From Rhizobium sp. Q54 (lineage in GTDB: Bacteria > Pseudomonadota > Alphaproteobacteria > UBA828), in assembly GCA_945892755.1 (NCBI GenBank), contig CAMDDO010000013.1:1-49106 (forward strand): a stretch of 49,106 nt of DNA. Reading direction: 5' to 3'. Both the position numbers and the translations under genes were made by a program. This document shows, one piece after another, positions 34,093-44,579 of the stretch (positions within the stretch are counted from its first letter, which is position 1; each line of letters opens with the position of its first letter). The notes beneath the pieces were generated by a model. That model worked only from the letters and a program-made list of their open reading frames with translations. It was not told the DNA's origin and ran no database searches.

Positions 34093-35336
34093 GCCGCGCG
34101 CGCGATCAGATGATGACCATCGCGCGCAGTCGCGACGGCGGCAACGATGTCGCCCGGCGCGAATTCACGGCCTTCGACGCGGACCGACAAATAATGCTCG
34201 CTTCGGCCTTCGCCCGCGCGCTCAATCAACACCGACATGCTTGTGCCGATCTTCGCATCGAGCGCGGCGGAGAGGCGTGCCTCGCCACGGGCGCGCAATC
34301 TCGCCGCGCGGGCCTTGGCCAAAGCGACCGGCACTTGCGGCATGCGCGCGGCGGGCGTGCCGGGGCGCGGCGAATAGGGAAAGACGTGGAGATGATCGAG
34401 CCCGGCTTCGTCGACCAGGCGCAGCGTGTTGTCAAACATCGCGTCGTCCTCGGTCGGGAAGCCCGCGATGAAATCGGCGCCGAACATCATGTCGGGGCGC
34501 CGCGCGCGCAACCGATCGACCAGTGCGATCACATCGGCGCGCGCATGGCGGCGCTTCATGCGCTTCAGGATCATGTCGTCGCCCGCCTGCACGCTCAGGT
34601 GCAGATGCGGCATCAGGCGCGGCTCCTGCCCCAACAGCGTTTCGAGCTCGGTGTCGATCTCGACCGGGTCGATCGAAGAAAGTCGAAGTCTCGGGAGCTC
34701 TGGCACAGCGGCGAGCAAGCGGCGCACCATTTGGCCAAGCGGCGGCCTGCCCGGCAAATCGGCGCCATAGGCGCCGAGATCGACGCCCGACAAAACGACC
34801 TCACGATGACCGTGTTCGACCAGGGTGCGTATCTCGCGCGCGATTTCGCCGATCGGCACGCTCCGGCTCGGGCCGCGACCGAATGGAATAATGCAGAACG
34901 TGCAGCGATGGTCGCAGCCGTTTTGCACCTGAACGAAAGCGCGCGCGCGATTCTCGAAGCCCGCGATCAAATGCGAGGCGGTTTCGCGCGCCGCCATCAC
35001 GTCATTGACGACGATACGCTCGGTCGCCGCCGGCGCGAAGCTCGCGACCTCGAGCTTGTCGAGATTGCCGATCACGCGATCAACCTCGGGCATCGCGGCA
35101 TAGCGCGCCGGGTCGACCTGCGCGCCACAGCCGGTGACGATGATGCGCGCCTCGGGCCGCGCGCGCCGGGCGCGGCGGATCGCCTGGCGCGCTTGGCGCT
35201 CGGCCTCGGCGGTGACCGCGCAGGTGTTGACGATCACGGCGTTCTCAAGCCCGGCCTCGCCGGCCTTGGCGCGCATGACCTCGGCCTCATAGGCGTTCAA
35301 CCGGCAACCGAAACTGATCACATCGAGCGCGCTCAT
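34089..35336 (-). CDS. mtaB: tRNA t6A37 methylthiotransferase MtaB
   Basis: Radical-SAM enzyme converting t6A37 to ms2t6A37 in tRNAs reading ANN codons; 415 aa. The N-terminal UPF0004 domain carries the auxiliary cluster cysteines ([35 protein letters not shown]). The radical-SAM core has [19 protein letters not shown] with the CxxxCxxC motif. Further features are [49 protein letters not shown], and a C-terminal TRAM-like region with [15 protein letters not shown] and the short length favour MtaB over MiaB or RimO. It overlaps dapF and ftsY by 4 bases each. Confidence 0.94.
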   Translation of the reverse strand: MSALDVISFGCRLNAYEAEVMRAKAGEAGLENAVIVNTCAVTAEAERQARQAIRRARRARPEARIIVTGCGAQVDPARYAAMPEVDRVIGNLDKLEVASFAPAATERIVVNDVMAARETASHLIAGFENRARAFVQVQNGCDHRCTFCIIPFGRGPSRSVPIGEIAREIRTLVEHGHREVVLSGVDLGAYGADLPGRPPLGQMVRRLLAAVPELPRLRLSSIDPVEIDTELETLLGQEPRLMPHLHLSVQAGDDMILKRMKRRHARADVIALVDRLRARRPDMMFGADFIAGFPTEDDAMFDNTLRLVDEAGLDHLHVFPYSPRPGTPAARMPQVPVALAKARAARLRARGEARLSAALDAKIGTSMSVLIERAGEGRSEHYLSVRVEGREFAPGDIVAAVATARDGHHLIARAA

Positions 35337-36166
35337 GAGGCCGCCCCGTTCGGAAAAACGCCGGTGAAACTGGTCGCGACCGGACCCGCCATCATGACGT
35401 GATCATCGGCGCGCCATTCGATCTCGAGCGGGCCGCCATCGAGCATAAGCGTCGCGCGCCGCTCGGCCAGACCGCGCCGCACCGCGGCGACCAGTGCCGC
35501 ACACGCGCCCGTGCCGCAAGCGAGCGTCAATCCCACGCCGCGCTCCCATACGCGTAGCCTGATCCGCGTGCGATCGAGCATTTGCGCGATGCCGATATTG
35601 GCGCGCTCGGGAAACAGCGGATCACGTTCGAGCGTCGGGCCGAGCGTCGCGAGATCAACCGCTTCAACATCGGCCACGAAGAAGACCGCGTGCGGATTGC
35701 CCATGCTCACGCCAACCGCATCACGCAAGGGCCCGCGCACCAGATCGAGATGCAACGTATCCATGGCGCGGGCGAGCGGGATTTCCTGCCAGCCCAGGCG
35801 CGGCACACCCATATCGACCGCGATGCGCCCCTGTTCGCGCGCTTCGGCTGCGAGCAGACCGGCTCTCGTTTCCAGCACGATGCTGGCGCGCTTGGTCTCG
35901 CCCATCAACAGTGAGGCAACGCAGCGAGAGGCATTGCCGCACGCTGCGACCTCGCCTCCATCGGCATTCCAAATGCGCATGAAGGCATCGGCCTCCTTGG
36001 CATGCGGCGTCTCGATCTCGATCAATTGGTCGCAGCCGATCCCGGTGTGTCGGTTGGCGATCGCGCGCACGTCCTCGGCGCTCAAACGCAGCGCCTTCGC
36101 GCGCGCGTCGATCACCACGAAATCGTTGCCGAGCCCGTGCATCTTGATAAAAGGCGTGCCAGACAT
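35333..36166 (-). CDS. dapF: Diaminopimelate epimerase
   Basis: Interconverts LL- and meso-diaminopimelate by a two-Cys mechanism, late in lysine and peptidoglycan-precursor synthesis; 277 aa. ATG 36166 gives the canonical opening [19 protein letters not shown]; extending upstream would only add non-conserved sequence and cross the divergent promoter region. Catalytic Cys residues lie in [10 protein letters not shown] and [12 protein letters not shown]. Other landmarks are [32 protein letters not shown] and PERANIG. It is the first gene of the dapF-mtaB-ftsY run, divergent from ffh. DapD and DapE are encoded elsewhere in the window. Confidence 0.96.
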   Translation of the reverse strand: MSGTPFIKMHGLGNDFVVIDARAKALRLSAEDVRAIANRHTGIGCDQLIEIETPHAKEADAFMRIWNADGGEVAACGNASRCVASLLMGETKRASIVLETRAGLLAAEAREQGRIAVDMGVPRLGWQEIPLARAMDTLHLDLVRGPLRDAVGVSMGNPHAVFFVADVEAVDLATLGPTLERDPLFPERANIGIAQMLDRTRIRLRVWERGVGLTLACGTGACAALVAAVRRGLAERRATLMLDGGPLEIEWRADDHVMMAGPVATSFTGVFPNGAAS

Positions 36167-36232
36167 GGTGGGGTTATAGGTGGCGGCCCCTCGAGCGTCC
36201 ACTCTTTCGAGGCATTGAGAGCCGCGGCCACA

Positions 36233-36261
36233 TTGACTTAGCGGCCTCTCCCCCCTACATT
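36233..36261 (+). promoter_or_regulatory. Sigma70 promoter for the ffh-rpsP-rimM-trmD-rplS operon
   Basis: TTGACT (36233-36238) and TACATT (36256-36261) are separated by 17 bases. Transcription would begin near 36268, leaving a leader of about 95 nt before the ffh GTG. The leader contains a small hairpin GCCTC-CGAG-GAGGC (36290-36303). Confidence 0.7.
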
Positions 36262-36362
36262 CCGCTCGCTCTGACGTTTGAGAGCGGCCGCCTCCGAGGA
36301 GGCACGCCAGTCCGCGAGATTCGCGCGCTGGCGCTTTTGCGTTTTGGATCAACGGATTAATC

Positions 36363-37736
36363 GTGTTTGATAGCCTGACCAACCGGCTTAACGCAGCCTT
36401 CGAGCGGCTGACGCGGCGCGGCGCCCTCTCCGAGGCCGACGTGACCGAAGGCCTGCGCGAGGTGCGGGTCGCGCTTTTGGAGGCCGATGTCGCGCTCTCG
36501 GTGGTCAAGGATTTCGTCGCCCAGGTCAAGGAAAAGGCGATCGGGGCCGAGGTGTTGCGCTCGGTCACGCCGGGCCAGCAGATCATCAAGCTCGTGCACG
36601 ACCATCTGGTCGAGATGCTGGGCGAGGATGAGTCCGAGTTCGAGCTCGCGGTCGAGCCGCCGGCGGTGATCCTGATGGCGGGTCTTCAGGGCTCGGGCAA
36701 GACCACGACCAGCGCCAAACTTGCGCTTCGTTTGCTACGTCAGCGGAAATCGCGTTGCCTCTTGGCCTCGCTCGATACCCGCCGCCCCGCCGCCATGGAA
36801 CAGCTCGCCGTGCTCGGCAAGCAGGCCGGCATCGACGTGCTGCCAATCGTCGCGGGCCAGAACGCCATCGCCATCGCCAAGCGCGCGCATGAGACTGCGC
36901 GGCTCGAAGGCTATGACGTGGTCATTCTCGATACCGCCGGCCGGCTTCATGTCGATGAAGAGCTGATGGACGAAGTCGCCGCCGTGCACGCCGCGACACG
37001 CCCGGCCGAGACGTTGTTGGTCGCCGATGCCTTGACCGGCCAGGACGCGGTCAATGTCGCGCGCCAATTCAAGGCGCGCCTGCCGGTGACCGGCATCGTG
37101 TTGACCCGCATCGATGGCGATGGCCGCGGCGGCGCCGCACTCTCGATGCGCGCGGTGACCGGCTGCCCGATCAAGCTGATCGGCGTTGGTGAAAAGCTCG
37201 ACGCGCTCGAGGCCTTTCACCCGGCCGGCATCGCGTCACGCATTCTCGGCATGGGCGATATCGTCTCGCTGGTCGAGAAGGCGCAGGCGACGGTCGACCA
37301 CAAAGAGGCCGAGCGGCTTGCCGCAAAGGTGCAAAAAGGCGCGTTCGACCTCGACGACCTCGCCAAGCAAATTCAGCAAATGAAAAAAATGGGCGGCATG
37401 GACGGTCTGATGGGCCTATTGCCCGGTGTCGGCAAGGTCAAGAAGCAGCTCGCCGCGGCCAAGGTCGATGATTCGATGCTCGCGCGCCAACTCGCGATCA
37501 TCCAGTCGATGACCAAGGCCGAGCGGCGCAACCCGAAAGTGCTGAACGGCTCACGCCGGCGGCGCATCGCAAGCGGCTCCGGCACCACCATTCAAGAGGT
37601 CAACCGCCTCTTGAAGCAATTCCAACAGATGAGCGACATGGTCAAGAAGGTCGGCAAGATGGGCATGAAGGGCATGTTGCGCGGGCTTCCGGCCGGCGCG
37701 CTTCCGCCCGGCTTCCCGCGCGGCGGCCTGTCATGA
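36363..37736 (+). CDS. ffh: Signal recognition particle protein Ffh
   Basis: GTPase that binds 4.5S RNA and signal sequences of nascent membrane proteins; 457 aa from GTG 36363. The N domain opens [19 protein letters not shown]. The G domain shows G1 [29 protein letters not shown]3 [17 protein letters not shown]4 [14 protein letters not shown] and [14 protein letters not shown]. The M domain (from about 325) is Met-rich, with [19 protein letters not shown], the RNA-binding [18 protein letters not shown] and a glycine/methionine tail [10 protein letters not shown]. It leads the translation-related operon. Confidence 0.98.
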   Translation: MFDSLTNRLNAAFERLTRRGALSEADVTEGLREVRVALLEADVALSVVKDFVAQVKEKAIGAEVLRSVTPGQQIIKLVHDHLVEMLGEDESEFELAVEPPAVILMAGLQGSGKTTTSAKLALRLLRQRKSRCLLASLDTRRPAAMEQLAVLGKQAGIDVLPIVAGQNAIAIAKRAHETARLEGYDVVILDTAGRLHVDEELMDEVAAVHAATRPAETLLVADALTGQDAVNVARQFKARLPVTGIVLTRIDGDGRGGAALSMRAVTGCPIKLIGVGEKLDALEAFHPAGIASRILGMGDIVSLVEKAQATVDHKEAERLAAKVQKGAFDLDDLAKQIQQMKKMGGMDGLMGLLPGVGKVKKQLAAAKVDDSMLARQLAIIQSMTKAERRNPKVLNGSRRRRIASGSGTTIQEVNRLLKQFQQMSDMVKKVGKMGMKGMLRGLPAGALPPGFPRGGLS

Positions 37737-37768
37737 TCCACAACCCAATCTCAATCACAACCTAAGGA

Positions 37769-37801
37769 ATGATCGCCATGGAAAGGACCCTGACCGCATG
37801 A
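37769..37801 (+). CDS. Possible 10-codon leader ORF overlapping the rpsP start
   Basis: In the 61-base gap before rpsP, ATG 37769 (or the in-frame ATG 37778, which has AAGGA 9 bases upstream) opens [10 protein letters not shown]. Its stop TGA (37799-37801) overlaps the rpsP ATG (37798-37800). This could couple rpsP translation to a tiny leader peptide, or be chance. No protein family applies. Confidence 0.3.
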   Translation: MIAMERTLTA

Positions 37802-38226
37802 GCCTCAAGATTCGCATGTCGCGCGCCGGCGCGAAGAAACGCCCGTTCTTCCGCATCGTGGTTGCCGATTCGCGCATGTCGCGCGACGGCAAGTTCATCG
37901 AACGGGTCGGCACCTATGACCCGATGTTGCTTCGCGAGAATCCCGATCGCGTGAAGCTCAATGTCGAGCGCATCAAGCATTGGCTGAGCGTTGGCGCTTT
38001 GCCCTCCGAGCGCGTGCAGAAATTCCTAGCCGATGTTTCGCTCGCCTCGCCCCCGGTTCGGCGCGAGACACCGCAGAAATCGAAGCCCAAGGCAAAGGCG
38101 CAGGAGCGTCTGAAGGCCGCGGCGGATAAAATTGCCGCAGCCGACAAGGCCGCGGCCGCCGCTGCGGAAGCCGCCGCCGCCGCTGCCGCAGCCGTCCCTG
38201 CCGAACAGCCGGCGGCTGAAGGCTAA
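37798..38226 (+). CDS. rpsP: 30S ribosomal protein bS16 with Ala-rich C-terminal extension
   Basis: A 142-residue protein of the small subunit. Residues 1-80 are the normal domain, [37 protein letters not shown] and [20 protein letters not shown]. The last 60 residues are a Lys- then Ala-rich extension ([20 protein letters not shown] followed by a run of Ala/Glu), longer than in most bacteria but common in alphaproteobacteria. GGAAAGGA about 10 bases upstream of ATG 37798 is the ribosome site. Confidence 0.97.
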   Translation: MSLKIRMSRAGAKKRPFFRIVVADSRMSRDGKFIERVGTYDPMLLRENPDRVKLNVERIKHWLSVGALPSERVQKFLADVSLASPPVRRETPQKSKPKAKAQERLKAAADKIAAADKAAAAAAEAAAAAAAAVPAEQPAAEG

Positions 38227-38239
38227 GGGAGCAGACTGA

Positions 38240-38800
38240 GTGTTGGCCCAGGCCATGACCGAGCGCACGCCATCGACCCGCACGCCACCGCGCGCGGCCG
38301 GTCTGGTTTGCCTCGGCGAGATCATGGCGCCGCATGGCATCAAGGGCGCGCTCCGCGTAAGAAGCTTCACGACGGTGCCGGCCGATCTCGTGGCCTATGG
38401 CGCGCTCAGCGATGCGTCAGACCAGCGCCGTTTCACGCTCACGCTGATCGGCGAAAGTCGTGGCGCGTTGATCGCGCGCGTCGACGGCGTCGAGGATCGC
38501 AATGCGGCCGAAGCTTTGAAGGGCGTCAGGCTGCATGTGCCACGCGCGGCCTTGCCGGCACCCGAGCCAGAAAGCTATTACCACGCCGATCTGATCGGTT
38601 TGCGCGTCGTCGACAAAGCGGGTCAAGCCATCGGCACGGTGCGCGCGATCCTCGATCTGCCGGCTGGCGCGGTGATCGAAATCGAGACACTGACGGGTGG
38701 TGAACTCTTGCTCGCCTTTACCGATGCAACCGTGCCGACGATCGATCTCGCTGCCGGCCTGATGGTGGTCGACCCGCCTGAGGAGATCGAAGCGCGATGA
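38240..38800 (+). CDS. rimM: Ribosome maturation factor RimM
   Basis: 16S rRNA processing factor binding ribosomal protein uS19; 186 aa from GTG 38240, with AAGGGAG upstream (an ATG five codons later is possible). The RimM N-terminal barrel begins [20 protein letters not shown] and includes [20 protein letters not shown]. The C-terminal PRC barrel contains [20 protein letters not shown] and closes with [20 protein letters not shown]. Its last 4 bases overlap trmD. Confidence 0.95.
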   Translation: MLAQAMTERTPSTRTPPRAAGLVCLGEIMAPHGIKGALRVRSFTTVPADLVAYGALSDASDQRRFTLTLIGESRGALIARVDGVEDRNAAEALKGVRLHVPRAALPAPEPESYYHADLIGLRVVDKAGQAIGTVRAILDLPAGAVIEIETLTGGELLLAFTDATVPTIDLAAGLMVVDPPEEIEAR

Positions 38801-39543
38801 GCGAGGCTTTGCCAGGACTGAGCGACGCGCCGCGTGCGCCCTGGCAGGCGCGCGTTCTGACGCTCTATCCCGAGATGTTTCCGGGGCCGCTCGGCCATGC
38901 CCTTGCCGGGCGCGCGCTGAACGATGGCCTGTGGTCGCTCGAAGCGTACGACATCCGCCGCTATGCGCGCGACCGCCACGGCTCGGTCGATGACGCGCCG
39001 TTCGGCGGCGGGCCGGGCATGGTGATGCGCGCCGACGTGGTCGCCGCTGCGATCGATGCGCTGCGCCTGCCTGCGCCGGCGCCACTGGTCTATCTCTCGG
39101 CGCGCGGGCGCATGTTAAGCCAAGCGCGCGCGCGCGAATTGGCCGCCGGTCCCGGCGTCACGCTGATCTGCGGTCGCTTCGAGGGCGTCGACCAGCGCGG
39201 CATCGAGGCGCGCGAGGTCGAGGAGATTTCGATCGGCGACTATGTGCTTTCGGGCGGCGAGATCGCCGCTCTGGCGCTGCTCGATGCCTGCGTGCGTCTG
39301 TTGCCCGGCGTCATTGGACGCGCTGAATCGCTCGCCGAGGAAAGCCATGAGGCTGGCTTGCTCGAATATCCCCATTACACGCGGCCGCAAACATTCGAAG
39401 GCCGTGCCGTTCCCGAAGTTCTGTTGTCCGGCAATCACGAGCGCATCCGCGCGTGGCGCCGGGCCGAGGCTGAGCGCACCACGCGCGAACGCCGCGCCGA
39501 CCTCTGGTCACATTACGCCGCAACCCGCGCTTCGCGCGCCTGA
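38797..39543 (+). CDS. trmD: tRNA (guanine-N1)-methyltransferase TrmD
   Basis: SPOUT methyltransferase making m1G37 in tRNAs, which protects the reading frame; 248 aa. Landmarks are [50 protein letters not shown], the trefoil-knot segments [16 protein letters not shown] and [20 protein letters not shown], and [20 protein letters not shown]. The ATG overlaps the rimM stop. rplS follows 19 bases later. Confidence 0.97.
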   Translation: MSEALPGLSDAPRAPWQARVLTLYPEMFPGPLGHALAGRALNDGLWSLEAYDIRRYARDRHGSVDDAPFGGGPGMVMRADVVAAAIDALRLPAPAPLVYLSARGRMLSQARARELAAGPGVTLICGRFEGVDQRGIEAREVEEISIGDYVLSGGEIAALALLDACVRLLPGVIGRAESLAEESHEAGLLEYPHYTRPQTFEGRAVPEVLLSGNHERIRAWRRAEAERTTRERRADLWSHYAATRASRA

Positions 39544-39562
39544 GCTTGAAGGGGCCTGAACC

Positions 39563-39991
39563 ATGAACATGATCGAACAACTCGAAAAAGAGACCGTCGA
39601 GAAGCTCGTCGCGGAGCGCAGCATTCCCCCGTTCCAGCCGGGCGACACCGTGCGGGTCAAGCTCAAGGTGGTCGAAGGCACGCGCGAGCGCGTTCAGGCC
39701 TTTGAAGGCGTCTGCATCGCCAGGCGCAATCGCGGTCTCAACTCGGCCTTCACGCTTCGGAAGATCTCCTATGGCGAGGGCGTCGAGCGCGTCTTCCCGC
39801 TCTATTCGCCGCGCATCGCCGGCATCGAGGTGATCAAGCGTGGCGACGTCCGCCGCGCCAAGCTCTATTATTTGCGCGGACGGCGCGGCAAGTCGGCGCG
39901 TATCGCCGAGCGGCGCGATGAGGCGGGCAGCGAGGCAAAGGCCGCGCCAAAGGCCGCGCCAAAGGCCGCGCCAAAGGCCAGCAAGGAATAA
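39563..39991 (+). CDS. rplS: 50S ribosomal protein bL19 with repeated C-terminal tail
   Basis: Ribosomal protein at the subunit interface, 142 aa. The conserved domain (1-115) has [59 protein letters not shown] and [20 protein letters not shown]. After it comes a tail of repeated Lys-Ala-Ala-Pro units encoded by a 12-bp tandem repeat. It is the last gene of the ffh operon. leuC starts 34 bases downstream. Confidence 0.97.
   Translation: MNMIEQLEKETVEKLVAERSIPPFQPGDTVRVKLKVVEGTRERVQAFEGVCIARRNRGLNSAFTLRKISYGEGVERVFPLYSPRIAGIEVIKRGDVRRAKLYYLRGRRGKSARIAERRDEAGSEAKAAPKAAPKAAPKASKE
39936..39980 (+). repeat. 12-bp tandem repeat in the rplS tail
   Basis: Three exact copies of CAAAGGCCGCGC (39936-39947, 39948-39959, 39960-39971) plus a partial fourth encode repeated Ala-Pro-Lys-Ala. 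Unit length keeps the frame, so copy number could vary between strains without breaking the gene. Confidence 0.9.
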
Positions 39992-40025
39992 GACGCTTCG
40001 TTTCTCATGGTTGGACGGGCATGCG

Positions 40026-41432
40026 ATGACCGCGCCACGCACTTTATTTGACAAGATCTGGGAGAGTCACGTCGTCGCCGAGAACGCCGACGGCACCTCG
40101 ATCCTCTATGTCGATCGCCACCTCGTGCACGAAGTGACCAGCCCGCAGGCCTTCGAAGGCCTGCGCGTCTCGAACCGGCGCGTGCGCCGCACCGACGCCA
40201 CGCTCGCCGTGCCCGATCACGCGATCCCGACCAAGGACCGCGCGCAGGGCATCAAGGAGGCCGACGCGCGCCTTCAGGTCGAGACGCTGATCGCGAACTG
40301 TCGTGATTTCGGCGTCGAGTTGATCGACCTGATGGATGTGCGCCAAGGCATCGTGCACATCATTGGGCCCGAGCAGGGCGTCACGCTGCCGGGCGTCACG
40401 CTGGTCTGCGGCGATTCGCACACCGCGACGCACGGCGCGTTCGGCGCGCTCGCGTTCGGCATCGGCACGTCGGAGGTCGAGCATGTGCTGGCGACGCAGA
40501 CGCTGGTGCAGAAGCGGCCGAAGAACATGCGCATCACCGTCGAGGGCGCTTTGCCGCGCGGCATCACGGCGAAGGATTTGATCCTCGCGATCATCGCCAA
40601 GATCGGCACGGCGGGCGGCACTGGTCATGTCGTCGAATATGCCGGGCCGGCCATCCGCGCGCTCTCGATGGAAGGGCGCATGACGGTCTGCAATATGACG
40701 ATTGAGGCGGGCGCGCGCGCCGGGCTGATCGCACCCGACGAGACGACCTTCGCCTATCTGAAAGGGCGCCCGCGCGCGCCCAAGGCCGGCGCGTGGGAAC
40801 AGGCGGAACGCCACTGGCGCACTTTGCCCTCCGATCCAGGCGCGCGCTATGACCGCGAGGTCACGCTCGATGTCGCGTCGATCGCGCCGCAGGTCACCTG
40901 GGGCACCAGTCCGCAAGACGTCGTGCCGATCGATGGCCGCGTGCCCGACCCGGCGCGCGAGACGGATCCCGGCCGGCGCCGCGCGCTCGAGCGCTCGCTC
41001 GACTATATGGGCCTCAAGGCGAACACACCGATGACCGAGGTCAAGATCGACCGCGTCTTCATCGGCTCGTGCACCAATGGCCGGCTCGAGGATTTACGCG
41101 CCGCGGCCGATGTCGTCAAAGGCAAGAAGGTCGCCAGCCATGTCGGCGCCATGGTCGTGCCGGGGTCTGGCCTCGTCAAAGAGGCCGCCGAGGCCGAAGG
41201 GCTCGACCGCATTTTCCTTGAGGCCGGTTTCGAATGGCGCGAGCCGGGCTGCTCGATGTGCATCGCGATGAACCCCGACAAGCTTGAGCCGGGTGAGCGC
41301 TGCGCCTCGACCTCGAACCGCAATTTCGAAGGTCGCCAAGGCAAAGGCGGGCGCACGCACCTCGTGAGTCCGGCCATGGCGGCGGCGGCGGCCATCGCCG
41401 GCCACCTCACCGACATCCGCACGCTGAGCTGA
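40026..41432 (+). CDS. leuC: 3-isopropylmalate dehydratase large subunit
   Basis: With LeuD it isomerises 2- to 3-isopropylmalate in leucine synthesis; 468 aa, [4Fe-4S] enzyme of the aconitase family. ATG 40026 gives the usual [16 protein letters not shown]. Other signatures are [35 protein letters not shown], the cluster ligands in [13 protein letters not shown] and [13 protein letters not shown], and the final [20 protein letters not shown]. leuD follows 12 bases later. Confidence 0.97.
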   Translation: MTAPRTLFDKIWESHVVAENADGTSILYVDRHLVHEVTSPQAFEGLRVSNRRVRRTDATLAVPDHAIPTKDRAQGIKEADARLQVETLIANCRDFGVELIDLMDVRQGIVHIIGPEQGVTLPGVTLVCGDSHTATHGAFGALAFGIGTSEVEHVLATQTLVQKRPKNMRITVEGALPRGITAKDLILAIIAKIGTAGGTGHVVEYAGPAIRALSMEGRMTVCNMTIEAGARAGLIAPDETTFAYLKGRPRAPKAGAWEQAERHWRTLPSDPGARYDREVTLDVASIAPQVTWGTSPQDVVPIDGRVPDPARETDPGRRRALERSLDYMGLKANTPMTEVKIDRVFIGSCTNGRLEDLRAAADVVKGKKVASHVGAMVVPGSGLVKEAAEAEGLDRIFLEAGFEWREPGCSMCIAMNPDKLEPGERCASTSNRNFEGRQGKGGRTHLVSPAMAAAAAIAGHLTDIRTLS

Positions 41433-41444
41433 TCGGAACCTGTC

Positions 41445-42056
41445 ATGGAAAAATTCATCACGCTGAGCGGCATCGCGGCGCCCATGCCGATCATCAATAT
41501 CGATACCGACCAGATCATCCCGGCGCGCTACTTGACGACGATCGGGCGCACCGGGCTCGGCCGCGGCCTGTTCCATTCGATGCGCTATGAGGACGACGGC
41601 AGCAACCGGCCCGGCTTCGTGCTCAATCGCGCGCCCTATGACAAAGCGAAGATCCTGGTCGCGGGTGAAAACTTCGCCTGCGGCTCGTCGCGCGAGCATG
41701 CGCCCTGGGCGCTGATGGATTTCGGCATACGCTGCGTCATCGCGCCGTCCTTCGCCGACATCTTTTTCAGCAATTGCATGAAGAACGGCATTCTTCTGAT
41801 CATCCTGCCGGCCGCTACAGTCGAGGCCCTGCTGGCTGAAATCACCGATCCCGCCAGGACTGCACTCACGATCGATTTGCCGAAGCAGGAAATTCGCCGC
41901 GCCGATGGCAGTGCGATCGCGTTCGAGATCGACACCTCGCGCAAGCACCGCCTGCTGAACGGACTCGACGATATCGGCCTGACGCTCGAGAAGGTCGCGG
42001 CCATCTCCGGCTTCGAAGCCAAGCAGCGCGCCGCCCAACCCTGGCTCTATCGGTAA
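41445..42056 (+). CDS. leuD: 3-isopropylmalate dehydratase small subunit
   Basis: Swivel-domain partner of LeuC, 203 aa. Features are [59 protein letters not shown] and [13 protein letters not shown]. The C-terminal helix has [20 protein letters not shown], all standard for the bacterial long form. The stop is 5 bases before the leuB ATG. Confidence 0.97.
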   Translation: MEKFITLSGIAAPMPIINIDTDQIIPARYLTTIGRTGLGRGLFHSMRYEDDGSNRPGFVLNRAPYDKAKILVAGENFACGSSREHAPWALMDFGIRCVIAPSFADIFFSNCMKNGILLIILPAATVEALLAEITDPARTALTIDLPKQEIRRADGSAIAFEIDTSRKHRLLNGLDDIGLTLEKVAAISGFEAKQRAAQPWLYR

Positions 42057-42061
42057 ACGTC

Positions 42062-43171
42062 ATGCCCGCAAACAAGAAAATCCTGGTTCTGCCCGGCGAT
42101 GGCATTGGCCCCGAAGTGATGCGCGAGGCCGAGCGCGTGATGGAATGGCTCGCCAAGCGGCGGAGCTTTTCCTACGAGGTCAAACGCGGCCTGGTTGGCG
42201 GCTCGGCCTATGATGCGAAGGGCGTCGCGATCAGCGACGAGACGGTGGCCGATGCGTTTGCCGCGGACGCCGTCTTGTTCGGCTCGGTCGGCGGCCCGAA
42301 ATGGGACAAGGTCGCGCGCCAACACCGGCCCGAGGCCGGTTTGTTACGCCTGAGAAAAGACCTCGATCTGTTCGCCAATTTGCGGCCGGCGATCGTGTTC
42401 GATTCGATGGTCGGCGCCTCGACGCTGAAACCCGAGGTGATCAAGGGGCTCGACCTGATGATCATCCGCGAGCTGACCAGCGGCGTCTATTTCGGCGAGC
42501 CGCGCGGCAGCTTCACCAAGCCCGACGGCACGCGCTATGCCATCGACACCCAGTATTACACCGCGCCCGAGGTCGAGCGCGTCGCCCGCGTCGGTTTCGA
42601 GCTCGCCGAGAAGCGCGGCAATAAATTGCACTCGATCGATAAGGCGAATGTGATGGAGACTGGTGTGTTCTGGCGCGCCGAGGTGAATGCCCTTCACGAG
42701 AAGGATTATGCCGGCGTCGAGCTGCACCACATGTATGCCGACAACTGCGCGATGCAGCTCGTGCGCAACCCGAAGCAGTTCGACGTGATCGTCACCGACA
42801 ATCTGTTCGGCGATCTCTTGAGCGATTGCGCGGCGATGCTCACGGGCTCGCTCGGCATGCTGCCGTCCGCCTCGCTCGGGCTGGCGGATTCGAGCGGAAG
42901 GCGGCGCGCGCTTTATGAGCCGGTACACGGCTCGGCGCCCGACATCGCCGGCAAGAACCTGGCCAATCCGATCGCGCAGCTCTTGAGCCTCTCGATGATG
43001 CTGCGCTATTCGTTCGACGACGGCGCGAGCGCGGATCTCGTCGACAACGCGATCCAGGGCGTGCTTTCGGGCGGTGTCCGCACCGGCGATATCATGGCCG
43101 AGGGCGCGCGCAAGGTTTCAACGGTTGAGATGGGCAGCGCGATTTTGGCCGAGCTCGACAAGCTCGCCTGA
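42062..43171 (+). CDS. leuB: 3-isopropylmalate dehydrogenase
   Basis: NAD-dependent oxidative decarboxylase of leucine synthesis, 369 aa. Markers are ILVLPGDGIGPEVMREAERV, LFGSVGGPKWDKV, RPEAGLLRLRKDLDLFANLR, IIRELTSGVYFGEPRG, SIDKANVMETGVFWR, DNLFGDLLSDCAAMLTGSLG and YEPVHGSAPDIAGKNLANPI. Length is typical. asd starts 24 bases later, probably on the same transcript. Confidence 0.98.
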   Translation: MPANKKILVLPGDGIGPEVMREAERVMEWLAKRRSFSYEVKRGLVGGSAYDAKGVAISDETVADAFAADAVLFGSVGGPKWDKVARQHRPEAGLLRLRKDLDLFANLRPAIVFDSMVGASTLKPEVIKGLDLMIIRELTSGVYFGEPRGSFTKPDGTRYAIDTQYYTAPEVERVARVGFELAEKRGNKLHSIDKANVMETGVFWRAEVNALHEKDYAGVELHHMYADNCAMQLVRNPKQFDVIVTDNLFGDLLSDCAAMLTGSLGMLPSASLGLADSSGRRRALYEPVHGSAPDIAGKNLANPIAQLLSLSMMLRYSFDDGASADLVDNAIQGVLSGGVRTGDIMAEGARKVSTVEMGSAILAELDKLA

Positions 43172-43195
43172 AGCGCCGGCCTGGAGTAGCAGACG

Positions 43196-44221
43196 ATGGG
43201 TTATCGCGTAGCGGTCGTGGGCGCCACGGGCAATGTGGGCCGCGAGATTCTGAACGTTCTATGGCAGCGCCAGTTCCCGGTCGATGAGGTGATCGCGCTG
43301 GCGTCGCGCGATTCGGCCGGCAAGGAAATTTCGTTCGGCGAAGGCCCGATTCTCAAGGTCAAGGCGCTCGATACGTTCGACTTCAAGGGCATCGACATCG
43401 GCCTGTTCTCGCCCGGCGCGTCGATCTCGAAAATCCACGCGCCGCGCGCGGCGGCGGCGGGCTGCATCGTGATCGACAACACCTCGCAGTTCCGTATGGA
43501 TGCCGATGTGCCCTTGATCGTGCCCGAGGTCAATCGCAGCGCGCTTGCGCAGTTCCGCCAACGCAACATCATCGCCAATCCGAACTGCTCGACCATCCAG
43601 ATGGTGATGGCGCTGAAGCCACTGCACGAGATTGCGCGCGTCAAACGCATCGTGGTGGCAACCTACCAGTCGACTTCGGGCAAGGGTAAGGCGGCGATGG
43701 ACGAGTTGTTCGAGCAGACCCGCGCCATTTACATGAACCAGACAAAAGAGCCCAAGGTCTTCACCAAGCGCATCGCGTTCAACGCGATTCCCCACATCGA
43801 CGTCTTCATGTCGGACGGCTCGACTAAGGAAGAGTGGAAGATGGTGAACGAGACCAAGAAGATTCTCGATGCCTCGATCGAGATCGCGGCGACCTGCGTG
43901 CGCATCCCGACCTTCATCGGCCATGGCGAGGCGATCAATGTCGAGTTCCATACGCCGATCAGTGAAACCGAAGCGCGCGCCGCGTTGCGGAAAGCGCCTG
44001 GCATCGAGGTATTCGATGACCGCAGAGACGGCGGTTACGCCACGCCGGTCGATTGCGCTGGCGAGGACGCGACCTTCGTCTCGCGCCTGCGCAAGGATCC
44101 GACCGTGCCGAACGGGCTTCAATTGTGGGTGGTCTCGGACAATCTGAGGAAGGGCGCGGCGTTGAATGCCGTGCAAATCGCCGAGGATTTGATTCGCGAT
44201 CACCTCAAACGGCCGCACTGA
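43196..44221 (+). CDS. asd: Aspartate-semialdehyde dehydrogenase
   Basis: NADPH-dependent reduction of aspartyl phosphate, entry to lysine/diaminopimelate, threonine and methionine; 341 aa. The Rossmann motif VVGATGNVGREILNVL, phosphate-binding LASRDSAG, the nucleophile Cys in IIANPNCSTIQMVMALKPL, and YQSTSGKGKAAMDEL are visible. Also present are FNAIPHIDVF, CVRIPTFIGHGEAINVEF and LWVVSDNLRKGAALNAVQIA. It follows leuB, a frequent alphaproteobacterial order, and supplies the pathway completed by DapD, DapE and DapF in this window. Confidence 0.97.
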   Translation: MGYRVAVVGATGNVGREILNVLWQRQFPVDEVIALASRDSAGKEISFGEGPILKVKALDTFDFKGIDIGLFSPGASISKIHAPRAAAAGCIVIDNTSQFRMDADVPLIVPEVNRSALAQFRQRNIIANPNCSTIQMVMALKPLHEIARVKRIVVATYQSTSGKGKAAMDELFEQTRAIYMNQTKEPKVFTKRIAFNAIPHIDVFMSDGSTKEEWKMVNETKKILDASIEIAATCVRIPTFIGHGEAINVEFHTPISETEARAALRKAPGIEVFDDRRDGGYATPVDCAGEDATFVSRLRKDPTVPNGLQLWVVSDNLRKGAALNAVQIAEDLIRDHLKRPH

Positions 44222-44228
44222 GACCGTC

Positions 44229-44579
44229 ATGAGCGATCCGGCCGAAGCGAAGGCGGCCGGCGCGGCGCACGCTGAAGCCGCAGCACCGGCGACCGATATT
44301 CGATCGCTCCACGGCGCGGCCGTCGAGGCCCTGCGTTCGGGAAAGATCCAGCAAGGGATTGAGGGTCTCACCAAGGTCGTCGCGCTCGGCAAATCGGTCT
44401 GGCTCGCGCTCGCCTCGACCGGCGACTGGCGCTACCTCGCGAAGCGCAACGACAGTCCCTGGTATCGCTCGATGCGTATCTTCCGCCAGACTCGCTTCGG
44501 CGATTGGGATGCGGTGTTCCGCAATATCGCGGCGGCGCTCGAAGTGCGCGACGGGCTCGCCGGTGGCCAGCCGCGATGA
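44229..44579 (+). CDS. Short protein resembling an internally deleted copy of the downstream TPR/glycosyltransferase-like protein
   Basis: A 116-residue protein with an Ala/Glu-rich N-terminus, one TPR-like helix pair (AAVEALRSGKIQQGIEGLTK, about 35-56), then directly ALGKSVWLALASTGDWRY to FGDWDAVFRNIAAALEVR (about 57-108). The last part matches the extreme C-terminus of the next protein (ALGKPIWLMLAFGGEWRY to FGDWDGVFRRVRQALETR), about 36 of 56 residues identical by eye. The glycosyltransferase-like core between those points is missing. The reading frame is clean, and its stop overlaps the next ATG (ATGA), so it is probably still translated. It may be a remnant of duplication and deletion or a retained small partner. 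No function can be assigned. Confidence 0.78.
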   Translation: MSDPAEAKAAGAAHAEAAAPATDIRSLHGAAVEALRSGKIQQGIEGLTKVVALGKSVWLALASTGDWRYLAKRNDSPWYRSMRIFRQTRFGDWDAVFRNIAAALEVRDGLAGGQPR

